Source of the DNA: Micromonospora costi
Lineage (GTDB): Bacteria; Actinomycetota; Actinomycetes; Mycobacteriales; Micromonosporaceae
Reading direction: 5' to 3'
DNA length: 64,000 nt
NCBI RefSeq assembly: GCF_003626655.1
Contig: NZ_RBAN01000001.1
Location: forward strand, 1,674,001-1,738,000
Notes under the pieces: generated by a model
Told to the model about the DNA's origin: nothing
Database searches by the model: none
Seen by the model: only the letters and a program-made list of their open reading frames with translations
Program-made: the position numbers and the translations under genes
In this document: positions 39,271 to 48,859 of the stretch, in pieces
How positions within the stretch are numbered: position 1 is the stretch's first letter
How the letters are laid out: every line of letters begins with the position of its first letter

Positions 39271-40191
39271 GTGGCCCGCCAGTCGCCTCAACGGCCAGAC
39301 GCCGACGAGCCCGAGCTCGACGACACCGCCGACGCGGTCGAGCCGGAGGACGCCGACACCGACCAGGCCGGCCCGGCTCCCGACCGCTCCCTCTGGGAGG
39401 CGGTCGAGATCGACCCGGTGGAGATCGCGCTGCCCGCCGGCACCGGCTTCACCCTGCGGGCGTACCGGCCGGCCCGGGACCTGACCCCGACCGACGTCGC
39501 CGAGCGCGACGAGGACGACCCGTTCCTCGCCCGCCGTCAGGTGATCGAGGAGGAGGAGGACGACGAGACCGTCGTGATCCTCGACGAGGAGCTGGCCGAG
39601 GAGTTCGCCGAGAGCGACCGCGAGGCCGAGGGCCGCCGCCGCGAGGCCGCCGGTGACGAGGCCGAGTCGGAAGACGAGGAGGAGGCCGCCGACGAGGCGG
39701 GCGACGAGGAGGTGCCGGTCTTCCTGAGCCACAAGGGCCGGCTGCTGCTCTTCAAGACGCCGGAATCGTTGGTCAGTTTCATCCGATCCGGCGCGCCCAA
39801 CGATCTGTCCCAACTGGACAGTTGGCGAGAACTGTCCGAACGGGTGGAACCGGCCGACATCGCTCCCCTGGACGAGGACACCTACGAGCTCGACCTCGTG
39901 GTGGAGAACCTCCGCGGCGGGCACGACACGTGGGATCCCACGCTCTTGATCGAGGCCGGCGAGATCGCCCGTGACGTCTCGTACGCCCTGCGGCTACCGG
40001 CCGTGCTCGACATGCTCTCCGCCGGCTCCAGCCTCGACGATCTGGACGAGGCGCTGCGGGCCAGTGTCAACGGCGGTATCGGCGGTTTTATGGGCCGACG
40101 GCGGCTGAAGAAAATCGGGGCACAAACCGCAAGTCTCGGTTGGCGCACCATTGTCGGCAAGATCTCTGCGGTCGTGGACTGGCGCGACTGA
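39271..40191 (+). CDS. Acidic conserved protein next to conservon, function unknown
   Basis: 306 residues from GTG 39271, which has GGAGGT 4 bases upstream. The first 150 residues are extremely acidic and low-complexity (VIEEEEDDETVVILDEEL, then EAESEDEEEAADEAGDEE). The C-terminal half looks folded: VPVFLSHKGRLLLFKTPESL, then TYELDLVVENLRGGHDTWDP and a helical end GGFMGRRRLKKIG. No enzyme motif or membrane segment. A TAGGGT box at 39197-39202 is a likely -10. It lies 63 bases before the IS110-like gene and may share its transcript. Not recognised further. Confidence 0.75.
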   Translation: MARQSPQRPDADEPELDDTADAVEPEDADTDQAGPAPDRSLWEAVEIDPVEIALPAGTGFTLRAYRPARDLTPTDVAERDEDDPFLARRQVIEEEEDDETVVILDEELAEEFAESDREAEGRRREAAGDEAESEDEEEAADEAGDEEVPVFLSHKGRLLLFKTPESLVSFIRSGAPNDLSQLDSWRELSERVEPADIAPLDEDTYELDLVVENLRGGHDTWDPTLLIEAGEIARDVSYALRLPAVLDMLSAGSSLDDLDEALRASVNGGIGGFMGRRRLKKIGAQTASLGWRTIVGKISAVVDWRD

Positions 40192-40254
40192 CCCTTACCG
40201 GGGAGCATCAGTCTCTGGCAGAGGAAACCCCTGTCCCGGGAGGAGGACGACGCC

Positions 40255-42600
40255 GTGGCGCTCGTGCGCGTGTACTGCGGTCTTGCCTCGGCGGATCCGG
40301 CCGACCGACCGGCCTCGGCCGGCTCGACGCTGACGTCCGCTGTGGTCGATGACGCAGGCCGTCTGCTGCATGTCTGCGAGATCGGCGACGAGCCGGCCGG
40401 CTACGCCCGGCTGGTCGCGCTGCTCGTGGAGCGGTCGGGCGGGCCGAGCGGTGCGGCAATCGCCGCCGACAGCGACGACCACACGGTCACCTCGCTGCTC
40501 AGTGCGGCCGGGCGTCCCCTGGCCATCGCCGACGACGACTCGGTCGACGACTTCGCCGAGCGGTTCGCCGACGACGACTCCCTGGAGGAGATGCAGTCCC
40601 CGCCCGCCGAGCGGCGGGCCGTCGGCCTCGCCCGGGCGTTGCAGGCCGGCGCGCTCTCCGCGGTGACCCTTCCCGCCCCCCGGGACCTCGCCGGCTACAA
40701 GCAGGTCCTCGCCGCGCATGCCGCCCTGGCCAGCGGCCGGCACTCCGCCGCCGTGGCGCTGCGCGAGGTGCTCCGGGAGCTCTACCCGGCGGCGCTGCGC
40801 GCGTACCCGGATCCGGCCGAGCCGATCCCGCTGGCCGTGCTCGACGCGCTTCCGGAGCCCGGCATGCTCGCCGGCACCGTCGCCCGCGGGCGCGAGGTCT
40901 CGGTCGCCCCGGACGCGATCGCCGCGCACCTCGCCGCCGACGGCGTGGCCTCCGCCGAGGAGATCGACGAGGCGGTCACGGCCCTGCGGGTCGCCATCTC
41001 CGAGACGCCCCGGCGCGCCACGGTCAACCGTGCGCTCACCTCAGCGGTGGCCGAGACCGTCCGGCAGGCCGTGGCGTCGGTCCGGGCCTGCGACGCCGGC
41101 TGCGACGCGCTCGTGGGCGCTCTCAACGCGCGGGTCACCACACCGGCTCCCGCGCCCGGCCGACGGGCCGCTGCGCGCCGTGGCGAGCCGGTGGGCGACC
41201 TTCCCGGCCTCACCGGCACGACCGGCGGGCTCCGTACGCTCCGTCCCGGCGCCGCCGAGCCGGCGCCCTCGGGCGGCCGGCGCAGCCGCCCCGAGCCCGT
41301 TTCCGGCGGCAACCCGCCGGCGCCGCGTCCGCTCGGGCCGCCACCGGTCGCACCCGCACCGGTCACTCCGCCGCCCGTCGCACCCGCACCGATGACGCCG
41401 GCCGCGGTGGCCGGGCCTTCGGTCTCCGCGCCGCCCGGGCGCGGCGAGCCCACGCCGAGCCAGATCGACGCGCCGACGAACCGGCCGGTCTCCGCTCCGC
41501 CGCCCCCGCCGCCCGGCATCACGCCGATCGCCCCCTCCCAGCGCGGCAAGGTGCCCCCCGCGGAGGCGGGCGAGCCCTTCCGGCCCACGCTCACGACGGC
41601 GGCCATCAACAGCGCCCGCGCCGAGCGGCAGCGCACGGTGATCCCGCCGCGGCCGAAGACCAACGGGGCGGCCGAGCAGCCCACCGGTGGCTTCAGCGTC
41701 ACCGACCTCAGCATTCCCGTACCCACGCCCCGGCCCGACCAGGAGTCGGCGGCGCCCGGCTCCCGCGCCAACTGGCCGCTCGTCAACAACCCGGAAGACC
41801 CGGCCGACAGTTCGGCCAACAACCCGGTGGCCTACTCCTACGGTGGGCACGGCGTCGACGCGCCCACCGACCCGGGAACGGGCGAGGGTCGGGTCACCCC
41901 GCCGTGGCTCGCCGACGACCTGCCCCAGGAACCGCCGATGCTGCGGCTCGTGGAGCCGCCGCCGCTGGCCGACCGGGCGCTGCGGGAGAACACCGATCCG
42001 CAGCTGGAGACGCCGTCGCTGCGACTCGTCGACGGTGCGGAGCCCGGCCGCAACGGCCGCGCCGCGGCCCGCTCGGAGCGTCCGCCCGTGGAACACCGGC
42101 CACCGCCGCCGGTCGAGCACCGGCCACCGCCACCCGTCGAGCACCGGCCGCCGCCGGTGGCCGACGAGAGCGGTGACGGCGACCTGCTGATCTTCGCCCA
42201 GGCGAAGTCCGCGTGGTTCGTCGGGCACACCGACGAGGTGGACCTGGAGTGGTCGAGCATGGCCGACACCGGCTGGCAGGCCGCCGAGCAGGCGGCACGC
42301 CCGGTCGTGGGCTCGGAGACCAAGACCGGTCTCCCCAAGCGCGTGCCGCAGGCCAACCTGGTGCCCGGTTCACCGTTGCGTGAGGAGCGTCCACTGCGGA
42401 TCGTGCGGGACGCCGCCAGCCTCGCCGAGAACACGACGGGCTACTTCCGCGGCTGGCGACGCGGCCAGGAGATCGGCGGCTTCGCGGTCGGCGGGCGTCC
42501 GGGCCGGGAGGCGGCGGGCGGCTGGGACTTCAGCCGCGACCACGGTGACCGCGACGACGACCGCGAGTACGAGTACCGCTCCGCCGGCTACCGTTCCTGA
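40255..42600 (+). CDS. Conservon-adjacent protein: IS110-transposase-like N-terminus, Pro-rich linker, conservon-type tail
   Basis: 781 residues, in three parts. Residues 1-290 have the look of an IS110 DEDD transposase core (TLTSAVVDDAGRLLHVCEIG with GYARLVALLVE; SLLSAAGRPLAIAD; AVGLARALQAGAL; LDALPEPGMLAG), but the acidic catalytic residues are not in the usual places. Residues 300-690 are a disordered Pro-rich linker with VEHRPPPP repeated three times. The C-terminus (about 692-760) carries GLPKRVPQANLVPG and GYFRGWRRGQ, motifs also found at the tail of the conservon kinase downstream. No transposon ends are visible, and the C-terminal Tnp20-type domain is missing. Probably a domesticated, non-catalytic protein. 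The IS110 link is by-eye inference. Confidence 0.6.
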   Translation: MALVRVYCGLASADPADRPASAGSTLTSAVVDDAGRLLHVCEIGDEPAGYARLVALLVERSGGPSGAAIAADSDDHTVTSLLSAAGRPLAIADDDSVDDFAERFADDDSLEEMQSPPAERRAVGLARALQAGALSAVTLPAPRDLAGYKQVLAAHAALASGRHSAAVALREVLRELYPAALRAYPDPAEPIPLAVLDALPEPGMLAGTVARGREVSVAPDAIAAHLAADGVASAEEIDEAVTALRVAISETPRRATVNRALTSAVAETVRQAVASVRACDAGCDALVGALNARVTTPAPAPGRRAAARRGEPVGDLPGLTGTTGGLRTLRPGAAEPAPSGGRRSRPEPVSGGNPPAPRPLGPPPVAPAPVTPPPVAPAPMTPAAVAGPSVSAPPGRGEPTPSQIDAPTNRPVSAPPPPPPGITPIAPSQRGKVPPAEAGEPFRPTLTTAAINSARAERQRTVIPPRPKTNGAAEQPTGGFSVTDLSIPVPTPRPDQESAAPGSRANWPLVNNPEDPADSSANNPVAYSYGGHGVDAPTDPGTGEGRVTPPWLADDLPQEPPMLRLVEPPPLADRALRENTDPQLETPSLRLVDGAEPGRNGRAAARSERPPVEHRPPPPVEHRPPPPVEHRPPPVADESGDGDLLIFAQAKSAWFVGHTDEVDLEWSSMADTGWQAAEQAARPVVGSETKTGLPKRVPQANLVPGSPLREERPLRIVRDAASLAENTTGYFRGWRRGQEIGGFAVGGRPGREAAGGWDFSRDHGDRDDDREYEYRSAGYRS

Positions 42601-42732
42601 TTCCACGCGACGAGCCCCTGCCCGGGGCCCGGCAGGTCATCCCGCCGGACCGGGCAGGGGCTCTTCACGTTCCCCCGCATACCGCCCGACCCGCCGATCC
42701 GCCGACCCGCCCGCGCCCGCTGGCGCGAGCAG

Positions 42733-42794
42733 CGGTGATCAAGAGGTTTGCGTCAGATTCCAGCGAGGAACTGACGCAAACCTCTTGATCACCG
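42733..42794. repeat. Long perfect inverted repeat (GATC-headed), likely bidirectional terminator
   Basis: Two perfect 24-base arms (42733-42756 and 42771-42794) with a 14-base loop that extends the stem by TTCC/GGAA after one bulged A. The outer end reads CGGTGATCAAGAGG. It lies in the 287-base gap between the convergent IS110-like gene and conservon GTPase gene. Same class as 10801-10871 and 24934-25008. Nothing else is seen in this gap. Confidence 0.9.
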
Positions 42795-42887
42795 GCAGGA
42801 GGCGAGGGCGCGCGGGGGTGGGGTGGGGTGGGCAGCGGCGAGCGCCCGGTGCGGCTCCAGCCGCACCGGGCGCATCGACGAGGCCGG

Positions 42888-43481
42888 TCAGGCCGGGGCG
42901 ACCGCCCGGGAGCGCCGCATGGTGAGCACGTACTCGACCAGCGAGATGAGCACGTGCTTGGTCGACTCCCGGTTGCGGGCGTCGCAGGCCACGACGGGCA
43001 CGTCCGGGGAGATGGCGAGCGCCTCCCGGACGTCCTGCGGGTCGTGGTACTGCATCCCGTCGAAGCAGTTGATGGCCACCAGGTACGGCAGCCGCCGGTG
43101 CTCGAAGAAGTCGATCGCCGCGAAGCAGTCGGCCAGCCGGCGGGTGTCCACCAGCACGACGGCGCCGATAGCACCACGCACCAGCTCGTCCCACATGAAC
43201 CAGAACCGCGTCTGACCGGGCGTACCGAACAGGTACAGGATCAGGTCACGGTCGATCGTGATGCGGCCGAAGTCCATGGCAACCGTGGTCGTCGCCTTGC
43301 CCGGCACCTGCCGGGTGTCGTCGACGCCCACGCCGGCGGAGGTCATGATCGCCTCCGTGGTCAGCGGCGTGATCTCCGAGACCGAGCCGACCAGCGTCGT
43401 CTTGCCGACGCCGAATCCACCGGCGATAACGATCTTCGCCGACGTCACGCGCCCGCTCGGGGTCGGCGGGCGGTGCGACAT
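42888..43481 (-). CDS. cvnD: Conservon small GTPase (CvnD)
   Basis: 197 residues. GTPase motifs: P-loop GGFGVGKTT near residue 20, G3-like FGTPGQTRFW, G4-like NCFD and G5-like CDARN. The altered G4 (N-x-x-D with Cys-Phe) is usual for conservon GTPases of the MglA-like group. ATG 43481 is 1 base after the CvnC stop. It is the last gene of cvnABCD. It probably cycles with the roadblock protein and associates with the membrane kinase, as known for conservons in Streptomyces. Confidence 0.93.
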   Translation of the reverse strand: MSHRPPTPSGRVTSAKIVIAGGFGVGKTTLVGSVSEITPLTTEAIMTSAGVGVDDTRQVPGKATTTVAMDFGRITIDRDLILYLFGTPGQTRFWFMWDELVRGAIGAVVLVDTRRLADCFAAIDFFEHRRLPYLVAINCFDGMQYHDPQDVREALAISPDVPVVACDARNRESTKHVLISLVEYVLTMRRSRAVAPA

Positions 43482-43482
43482 G

Positions 43483-43860
43483 TCAGAGCCTGCGAAGTCC
43501 ACTCAGCACCCTCTCCAGCAGTTCAGTGCCCACCGCGTCGTTCGAGTCGTCCAGGATGGTCGGCTCGTGGACCGCGACCAGGCCGTCCGTCGCCATGTCG
43601 GCGATGAGCACCCGGGCCACACCGAGCGGTAGCTGCATCCGCGCCGCGATCTCGGCGAGCGACTGCACGCGTCCGTCACACAGCGCGGCGATGTACTGGT
43701 GCTCGCGGCCCTGGCCACTGCTGCCGTTGGCAGCGGCCCGGCCGCGCACCGTCGTCTCGACGAGTGCCTCCAGCGCGATGTCGAGCCGGGGGCGGGTACG
43801 ACCACGGGTCACGGCGTATGGACGGACCAACGCGCCGGTCGGTTCGTCACGATCGGCCAT
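43483..43860 (-). CDS. cvnC: Conservon DUF742 protein (CvnC)
   Basis: 125 residues from ATG 43860, with AAGGAGGTGA 8 bases upstream. The DUF742 pattern is present: LVRPYAVTRGRTRPR near the N-terminus, then LAEIAARMQLPLGVARVLIADMATDGLVAVHEP, which is a winged-helix-like segment. Function unknown; always found between the roadblock and GTPase genes of conservons. Confidence 0.93.
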   Translation of the reverse strand: MADRDEPTGALVRPYAVTRGRTRPRLDIALEALVETTVRGRAAANGSSGQGREHQYIAALCDGRVQSLAEIAARMQLPLGVARVLIADMATDGLVAVHEPTILDDSNDAVGTELLERVLSGLRRL

Positions 43861-43952
43861 GTCGCCGCTCACCTCCTTCGCACCCGGCACCGGCTCCACG
43901 CGATGGAGCCCGTCTCGTCGTTGCTGCCCCGCCGACCTCCGTCAGCAGGATG

Positions 43953-44357
43953 TCAGCCCAGCATTCCCGCGGCCGCACGCGGCTGCGGGGTCAGCGCGTC
44001 GCCGACCCGGTCGACGAGCAACGCCATCTCGTAACCGACCTGCCCGACGTCGCAGCTGCGGGCGGCGAGGACCGCGAACGACGAGCCGTCCGAGATGGAC
44101 ATCAGGAACAGGAAGCCATTGTCCATCTCCACGACTGTCTGCAACACCGCCCCGCCCTCGAAGCAGCGGGCCGCGCCCTGGGTCAGGCTGACCAGGCCGG
44201 ACGCGATCGCGGCCAGCTGGTCCGCCCGGTCACGCGGAAGGTCCCGTGACGCCGCGAGGAGCAGGCCGTCCGCCGAGACGGCGACCGCGTGCGCGACCCC
44301 CGGCACCCGGTCGGCGAAGTTGGCGAGCAGCCAACCGAGATCCTGCGTACTAGTCAT
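43953..44357 (-). CDS. cvnB: Conservon roadblock/LC7 protein (CvnB)
   Basis: 134 residues with the roadblock/LC7 fold: [31 protein letters not shown], then [31 protein letters not shown]. Such proteins bind MglA-like GTPases and may act as GAP or scaffold. The ATG overlaps the stop of the sensor kinase by 4 bases (ATGA), giving translational coupling in the order cvnA-cvnB-cvnC-cvnD. Confidence 0.95.
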   Translation of the reverse strand: MTSTQDLGWLLANFADRVPGVAHAVAVSADGLLLAASRDLPRDRADQLAAIASGLVSLTQGAARCFEGGAVLQTVVEMDNGFLFLMSISDGSSFAVLAARSCDVGQVGYEMALLVDRVGDALTPQPRAAAGMLG

Positions 44358-47300
44358 CCTTCTTGCTCCTTCTGCCCGCTCCCGGCCACTGGGCCTGAGT
44401 CAGACTGCGAGGATTGCTGCCCTCCCGGAGTCGCCTCCGGGCTGGTCGGGTTGCCCTCCGAGGGGTTGGTACGCCCCCGCTGCACGCCCCGGTGGTAGGC
44501 GGAGAGCAGACCGCGAACGCCCTCCGGGGTGCGCTTCTGGACGGACGTGGAGGGCTTCTCCACCGCGCCCGGAACCAGCTGCGCCATCGGGGTGCGCTTC
44601 GGCAACCCCGTCGGGGTGGTCGACCGCACCGGCACGTCGGTGGCCGCCGAGGCGGCCCGCCACCCGTCGTCGGCAGCGGTCTGCCAACCGTTGGTCTGCT
44701 GCGAGGGCCGGCGGGTGGGCAGGCTCTCGGCGATCGTGGGCCGGCGGCCCCCGTTCGCGGTCGACCCGCTCTCCCGTGGCGCCCCCGCGCCCGTCGGAGT
44801 GTCTGCCATCGGTGCGTTACCTGTCGTCCCGGGTGGTGTCTTCTGGACGGCGTGACCGGTGGCGTCGACCGCGGCGAACTGCTGGGTCGGGGCACCGTTC
44901 GTGGCCGCCGGCTTCGCGGCGCCGGCCGACTCCTCCGGCCCCGGCCGGCGGGTGCGGAACCAGGCCGACTCGAGCTCCCGGAAGATCGGCAGCTCCATCG
45001 TCTCGTCCGCGTACCGCTGCTGGTTCGGAGCCTGCGGGGCCTGCGCGGGGCGGGCCTGCGCCTGCGGCGCGGGGGCCGGCGCGGGCACCGCCGGGGCCGG
45101 CGCCGGCGCGGCGGCCTGCGGGGCCTCCGTGCCGGGCCGCGGCACCCGCGGCAGCTCGGTGGTCATGTCCAGAGCGGCGGAGAGACGCTCGGGCACCGGC
45201 GGCGTGGCCGCGTCACGCTCCGCACCGGCCACCGGCGGCCAGGCCGGCGGCGGTGCCGCGGCGCTCGGCGTCGGCCGGGTCGGCAGCGGGTTCGCCGACT
45301 GCGGCGGAACCGGTTGGCCGGCGGCCGGCGGCGCCGGGTACGACTGCGTGGCGGGCGGCGCGGCATACGACTGCGTGGCGGGCGGCGCCGAGTACGGCTG
45401 GCCGGCCGGCGGAGCCGAGTAGGGCTGCGCCGAGACCGGCGGCGCCGAGTACGGCTGCGCGGAGACCGGCGGGCCGCCGTACGGCGACGCGGAGGTCGGC
45501 GCGCCCGCGTACGGCGAGGCGGAGGTCGGCGGGCCGGCGTACGGCGCGGCCGACACAGGCGGACCCGAGTACGGCTGCGCGGAGACCGGCGAGCCGGACA
45601 CCGGGCCGCCCGAGACCGGCGGCAGCGGCGGCGCGGAGACCGGCGGCGGCGAGTACGGCGCCTCCGGGCTGCTGGGCAGCTGCCGCGGGATGGCGGTCGG
45701 CTGGCCGTTGACCGGCTCGCCGTCGCCCGAGCGCCGCTGGGGCAGCGGGTCGATCGACTGGCCGTTGTTCGCGCGCGGGGCGAACGGGCCGGCGCCGTTG
45801 GCGGCGCTCGCGCCGGTCAGGTCGGACCAGGCCGGCATGCCACGACCCGCGCCGGCCGCGGTCGGTGCGCCGGTGCCGTTGCGCGACGCGGGATCGAACG
45901 AACGCCCGCCGAGGGTGACCTGGTTGCCGGACTCGCTCTGGCGGGCGCCCAGCGCGGGCAGCGCGCCGAAGGCCGGCCCGGAGCCGGTCGACGGCGGGCC
46001 ACCGGCGGGTGCGGGCAGGGCCGGAGGCTGCCCCGGCGCCCGGCCGGAGAGCGCCCGGGGCACCAGGACCGAGGTGGGCAGCGTGACGTCGGCCACGGTG
46101 CCGCGGTCGGCGCCGGGGCGCAGCTCCACCCGGACGCCGTGCCGGGACGCCAGCCGGGCGACCACGACGAGACCCATCATCCGGGAGACGGCCACGTCCA
46201 CCTGCGGCGGCGTGGCGAGCCGCTCGTTGAGTTCGTGCAGCTGGTCGGCGCTGATGCCGATGCCGCGGTCCTCGACGTAGAGCGAGGCGCGGTCGCCGAC
46301 CCGGCGGGCCTCGACCATCACCTGCGAGTCCGGCGGCGAGAACGCGGTGGCGTTGTCGAACAGCTCGGCGACCAGGTGCACCAGGTCGTTGACCGCGTGC
46401 GCCGCGATCTCGATGTCCCGGTCGATCACGCCGAACTCGATCCGGGTGTAGTGCTCGACCTCGGACTGGGCGGCGCGCAGCACGTCGATGAGCGCGGCCG
46501 GCTCCCGCTGGACGCGGGTGGAGTCGGCGCCGGCGAGCACCAGCAGGTTCTCGTCGTTGCGGCGCATCCGGGTGGCCAGGTGGTCGAGCTGGAACAGCTC
46601 GGCCAGCCGGTCCGGGTCCTCCTCGCCGCGCTCCAGCCGGTCGAGGTGACCGATCAGGCGGTCGACCAGGATCTGCGACCGGCGGGCGAGGTTCACGAAC
46701 ATCGTCGCGACGGACGCGCGGAGCGCGGCCTGCTCGGCGGCGGTGCGGACGGCTTCCAGGTGGACGGCGTTGAACGCCTCGGTCACCTGGCCGAACTCGT
46801 CCTTGCTGCGCACCGGCAGTGGCTCGGCGATCTGGTTGGCCAGTTGGGCCGGGGAGAGCTGACCGGTGACCTGCGGATCCCGCAGCCGGGCTACGGCCTG
46901 CGGCAGGCCGTACTGGGCCACCGAGAGCGCGCCCTGGCGCAGCTCGCGCAGCGAACGGGCCATCGAACGGGCCACCAGGTAGGCGAAGAGGATGGCCAGC
47001 AGCAGCATGCTGAGCAGCAGGCCGGTCTCGAGGAACACCTGCCGCTGCACGCCGGAGCGGATGCTCTCGGCCTGGCGGACCACGTCGCCGTCGAGCTTCG
47101 TCTCGACCGAGCGGATCAGCTTGGCGTTGGCGACCATGGCTGAGTCCCACTGGTCGGGCCCGAACGGGGCACCGGCCATGCTGCCGTTGGTGTTGCCGTT
47201 GATCCAGCCGACGTAGCGCTCGGCCTCACGCCGGTCGCCGCCGGCGACGGTCTGGTCGTGGAAGCGCGCCTCTTCCTCGCTCGCCACGGCCTTGAAGTTC

Positions 47301-48034
47301 TGCACGGCCTGGTCCTGGCCCGTGCCGCTCGCGATGTACTCGGTGCGCAGCACCGGCGTCAACTGCTTCTGCGCGAGGGCCCGGTGCACCACCACACGGC
47401 GCAGGGAGAGGAACTCCTTCTCCCGCGCCACCGCGGCGGCGGCACGCATCCGGTCGCTCAGGTCGTTGTCGCCGGCGAGCTGGGTGGCCGAGTCGCGGAT
47501 GGCGAGCAGGTCGGTGATCAGACCCTCGTACGCCTGGGTCGCGTCGGTCGGCCGCAGCTTGCCGTTGTAGACCTGGCTGCGGATACCGGGCAGGTCGGTC
47601 AGGCTCTGGTCGATCTCGTCGAGCAGGCCCTCCATGCTGGCGGGCAGGTCCTCGACGCCGGCGCGCTGCCGCAGGTAGGGGGCCTTGGACTGGTCCACCC
47701 GGGAGTTGACCCGGTTGTAGGCCTCCTGGTACTGGGCCCGGGTCTGGCCCGGTTGCGACACGAGCAGCAGCACGGCGGTCGTCCGCTCGTCCTGCAGTGT
47801 GTCGATCAGGTCACCCGAGTAGCCGGAGAGGTTGGCCAGGTCACCGGCCCGGTTGGCATTGTTGAGCGTCTCCAGGTGGTCGACCAGACCGTTGGTGCCC
47901 ACAACGACCGTGGCGATGGTCGGCACGATCATGATGAGACCGAGCTTGGACCAGATCGGCATGTCCCGGAGTCGGCTGGCCGGCTGGCGCAGCCGCGACA
48001 GGAAGGAGCCCGCCGTCTTTGGCCGTTTGCTCAC
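44354..48034 (-). CDS. cvnA: Conservon sensor histidine kinase with nitrate/nitrite-type sensor domain (CvnA)
   Basis: 1226 residues from GTG 48034. Domains in order: TM1 (about 28-48), a NIT-like sensor domain outside (about 60-320), TM2 (about 335-360), HAMP, a helical segment with [17 protein letters not shown], and a HATPase (about 545-660) with [16 protein letters not shown] and [10 protein letters not shown] very long Pro-rich tail follows, with about a dozen repeats of [10 protein letters not shown] type. The extreme C-terminus carries [14 protein letters not shown] and [10 protein letters not shown], shared with the gene at 40255. No response regulator is adjacent. Likely a scaffold for CvnB-D at the membrane. 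Confidence 0.95.
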   Translation of the reverse strand: MSKRPKTAGSFLSRLRQPASRLRDMPIWSKLGLIMIVPTIATVVVGTNGLVDHLETLNNANRAGDLANLSGYSGDLIDTLQDERTTAVLLLVSQPGQTRAQYQEAYNRVNSRVDQSKAPYLRQRAGVEDLPASMEGLLDEIDQSLTDLPGIRSQVYNGKLRPTDATQAYEGLITDLLAIRDSATQLAGDNDLSDRMRAAAAVAREKEFLSLRRVVVHRALAQKQLTPVLRTEYIASGTGQDQAVQNFKAVASEEEARFHDQTVAGGDRREAERYVGWINGNTNGSMAGAPFGPDQWDSAMVANAKLIRSVETKLDGDVVRQAESIRSGVQRQVFLETGLLLSMLLLAILFAYLVARSMARSLRELRQGALSVAQYGLPQAVARLRDPQVTGQLSPAQLANQIAEPLPVRSKDEFGQVTEAFNAVHLEAVRTAAEQAALRASVATMFVNLARRSQILVDRLIGHLDRLERGEEDPDRLAELFQLDHLATRMRRNDENLLVLAGADSTRVQREPAALIDVLRAAQSEVEHYTRIEFGVIDRDIEIAAHAVNDLVHLVAELFDNATAFSPPDSQVMVEARRVGDRASLYVEDRGIGISADQLHELNERLATPPQVDVAVSRMMGLVVVARLASRHGVRVELRPGADRGTVADVTLPTSVLVPRALSGRAPGQPPALPAPAGGPPSTGSGPAFGALPALGARQSESGNQVTLGGRSFDPASRNGTGAPTAAGAGRGMPAWSDLTGASAANGAGPFAPRANNGQSIDPLPQRRSGDGEPVNGQPTAIPRQLPSSPEAPYSPPPVSAPPLPPVSGGPVSGSPVSAQPYSGPPVSAAPYAGPPTSASPYAGAPTSASPYGGPPVSAQPYSAPPVSAQPYSAPPAGQPYSAPPATQSYAAPPATQSYPAPPAAGQPVPPQSANPLPTRPTPSAAAPPPAWPPVAGAERDAATPPVPERLSAALDMTTELPRVPRPGTEAPQAAAPAPAPAVPAPAPAPQAQARPAQAPQAPNQQRYADETMELPIFRELESAWFRTRRPGPEESAGAAKPAATNGAPTQQFAAVDATGHAVQKTPPGTTGNAPMADTPTGAGAPRESGSTANGGRRPTIAESLPTRRPSQQTNGWQTAADDGWRAASAATDVPVRSTTPTGLPKRTPMAQLVPGAVEKPSTSVQKRTPEGVRGLLSAYHRGVQRGRTNPSEGNPTSPEATPGGQQSSQSDSGPVAGSGQKEQEG

Positions 48035-48063
48035 GTCACCGCCCTCGCGATTACAGCGTCCGC

Positions 48064-48081
48064 GCGTTGCCCGGGCAACGC
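48064..48081. promoter_or_regulatory. 18-base perfect palindrome upstream of cvnA
   Basis: GCGTTGCCCGGGCAACGC lies 30 bases before the cvnA GTG, in the 192-base gap shared with the divergent kinase gene. It may be an operator or a leader hairpin. No regulator assigned. Confidence 0.55.
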
Positions 48082-48226
48082 CCAGCGACCGACCCGGCGG
48101 GTCGGACCCCCGAGATTCCATCACGACGCCCGGCAAGAGGAAAGCCCAGGTTGGCCGCCGCCGATGGTGTGATGAGATGTTGATGCGATTTGATAGCAGT
48201 CCGTCTGGCCGGAGTCACTGAAGGTA

Positions 48227-48859
48227 ATGGAACATCCGCACCGCGTCGTCCTCCTCGCCGGCCCCTCCGGCTCTGGAAAGTCGTACATAGCACAGCAAAC
48301 CGGCCTTCCGGTGCTCTGCCTGGACGACTTCTACAAGGACGGCGATGACCCTACGTTGCCACGACGAAACGGCCAGGTGGACTGGGAGTCGCCGTTGTCG
48401 TGGGACGCCGAAGCCGCCGTGGAAACGATTGCTCGCCTCGCCTGCGAGGGTCGGGCCGAAGTGCCGGTTTACGCGATAGGCGCGGACCGCCGGGTGTCCA
48501 CCCGGACATTTGAGATAGCCGGATCGCCACTTTTTGTGGCCGAAGGGATTTTCGCCGCCGACATTGTCGCCGAGTGCCGCCGGCGCGGACTGCTCGCCGG
48601 GGCGTACGCGCTGCGCCGGCCCCGCGGCGCGACCTTCCTCCGCCGGCTCGCCCGCGACCTCTCCGAGCAGCGCAAGGCGCCCCGGGTGCTCATCCAGCGC
48701 GGCGTGGCGCTGCTGCGCGCCGAACCCGCCGTGCTACGCCGGCAGACCGGCCTCGGTGCCGAGGCGGCGCGCGGCCGGGAGGTGCTGCACCGGGTGGCCG
48801 GTCTGCTCGCCGGCCACCCGCACCGGTCCGGTCAGTCCGGGAGCAGCAGCGCCGCGTAG
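48227..48859 (+). CDS. Uridine kinase-like P-loop protein
   Basis: 210 residues. P-loop AGPSGSGKS at residues 11-19, then [19 protein letters not shown], the usual uridine/phosphoribulokinase-like strand with catalytic Asp. [10 protein letters not shown] and VAEGIFAAD are also typical of uridine-kinase-like proteins. It may phosphorylate uridine or cytidine, fitting the salvage genes nearby, but the C-terminus differs from canonical Udk. AAGG lies only 2 bases before the ATG, and the 5' end is less GC-rich. It overlaps the convergent add gene by 28 bases. Confidence 0.8.
   Translation: MEHPHRVVLLAGPSGSGKSYIAQQTGLPVLCLDDFYKDGDDPTLPRRNGQVDWESPLSWDAEAAVETIARLACEGRAEVPVYAIGADRRVSTRTFEIAGSPLFVAEGIFAADIVAECRRRGLLAGAYALRRPRGATFLRRLARDLSEQRKAPRVLIQRGVALLRAEPAVLRRQTGLGAEAARGREVLHRVAGLLAGHPHRSGQSGSSSAA

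Noticed and set aside
42095..42160. VEHRPPPP DNA repeats as a regulatory repeat
   Set aside because: In-frame 24-base repeats inside the Pro-rich linker of a coding region; explained by the protein.
40255..42600. Active IS110-family insertion sequence
   Set aside because: No C-terminal Tnp20 domain, no visible element ends, catalytic acids not in place, and a long Pro-rich tail tied to the conservon next door.
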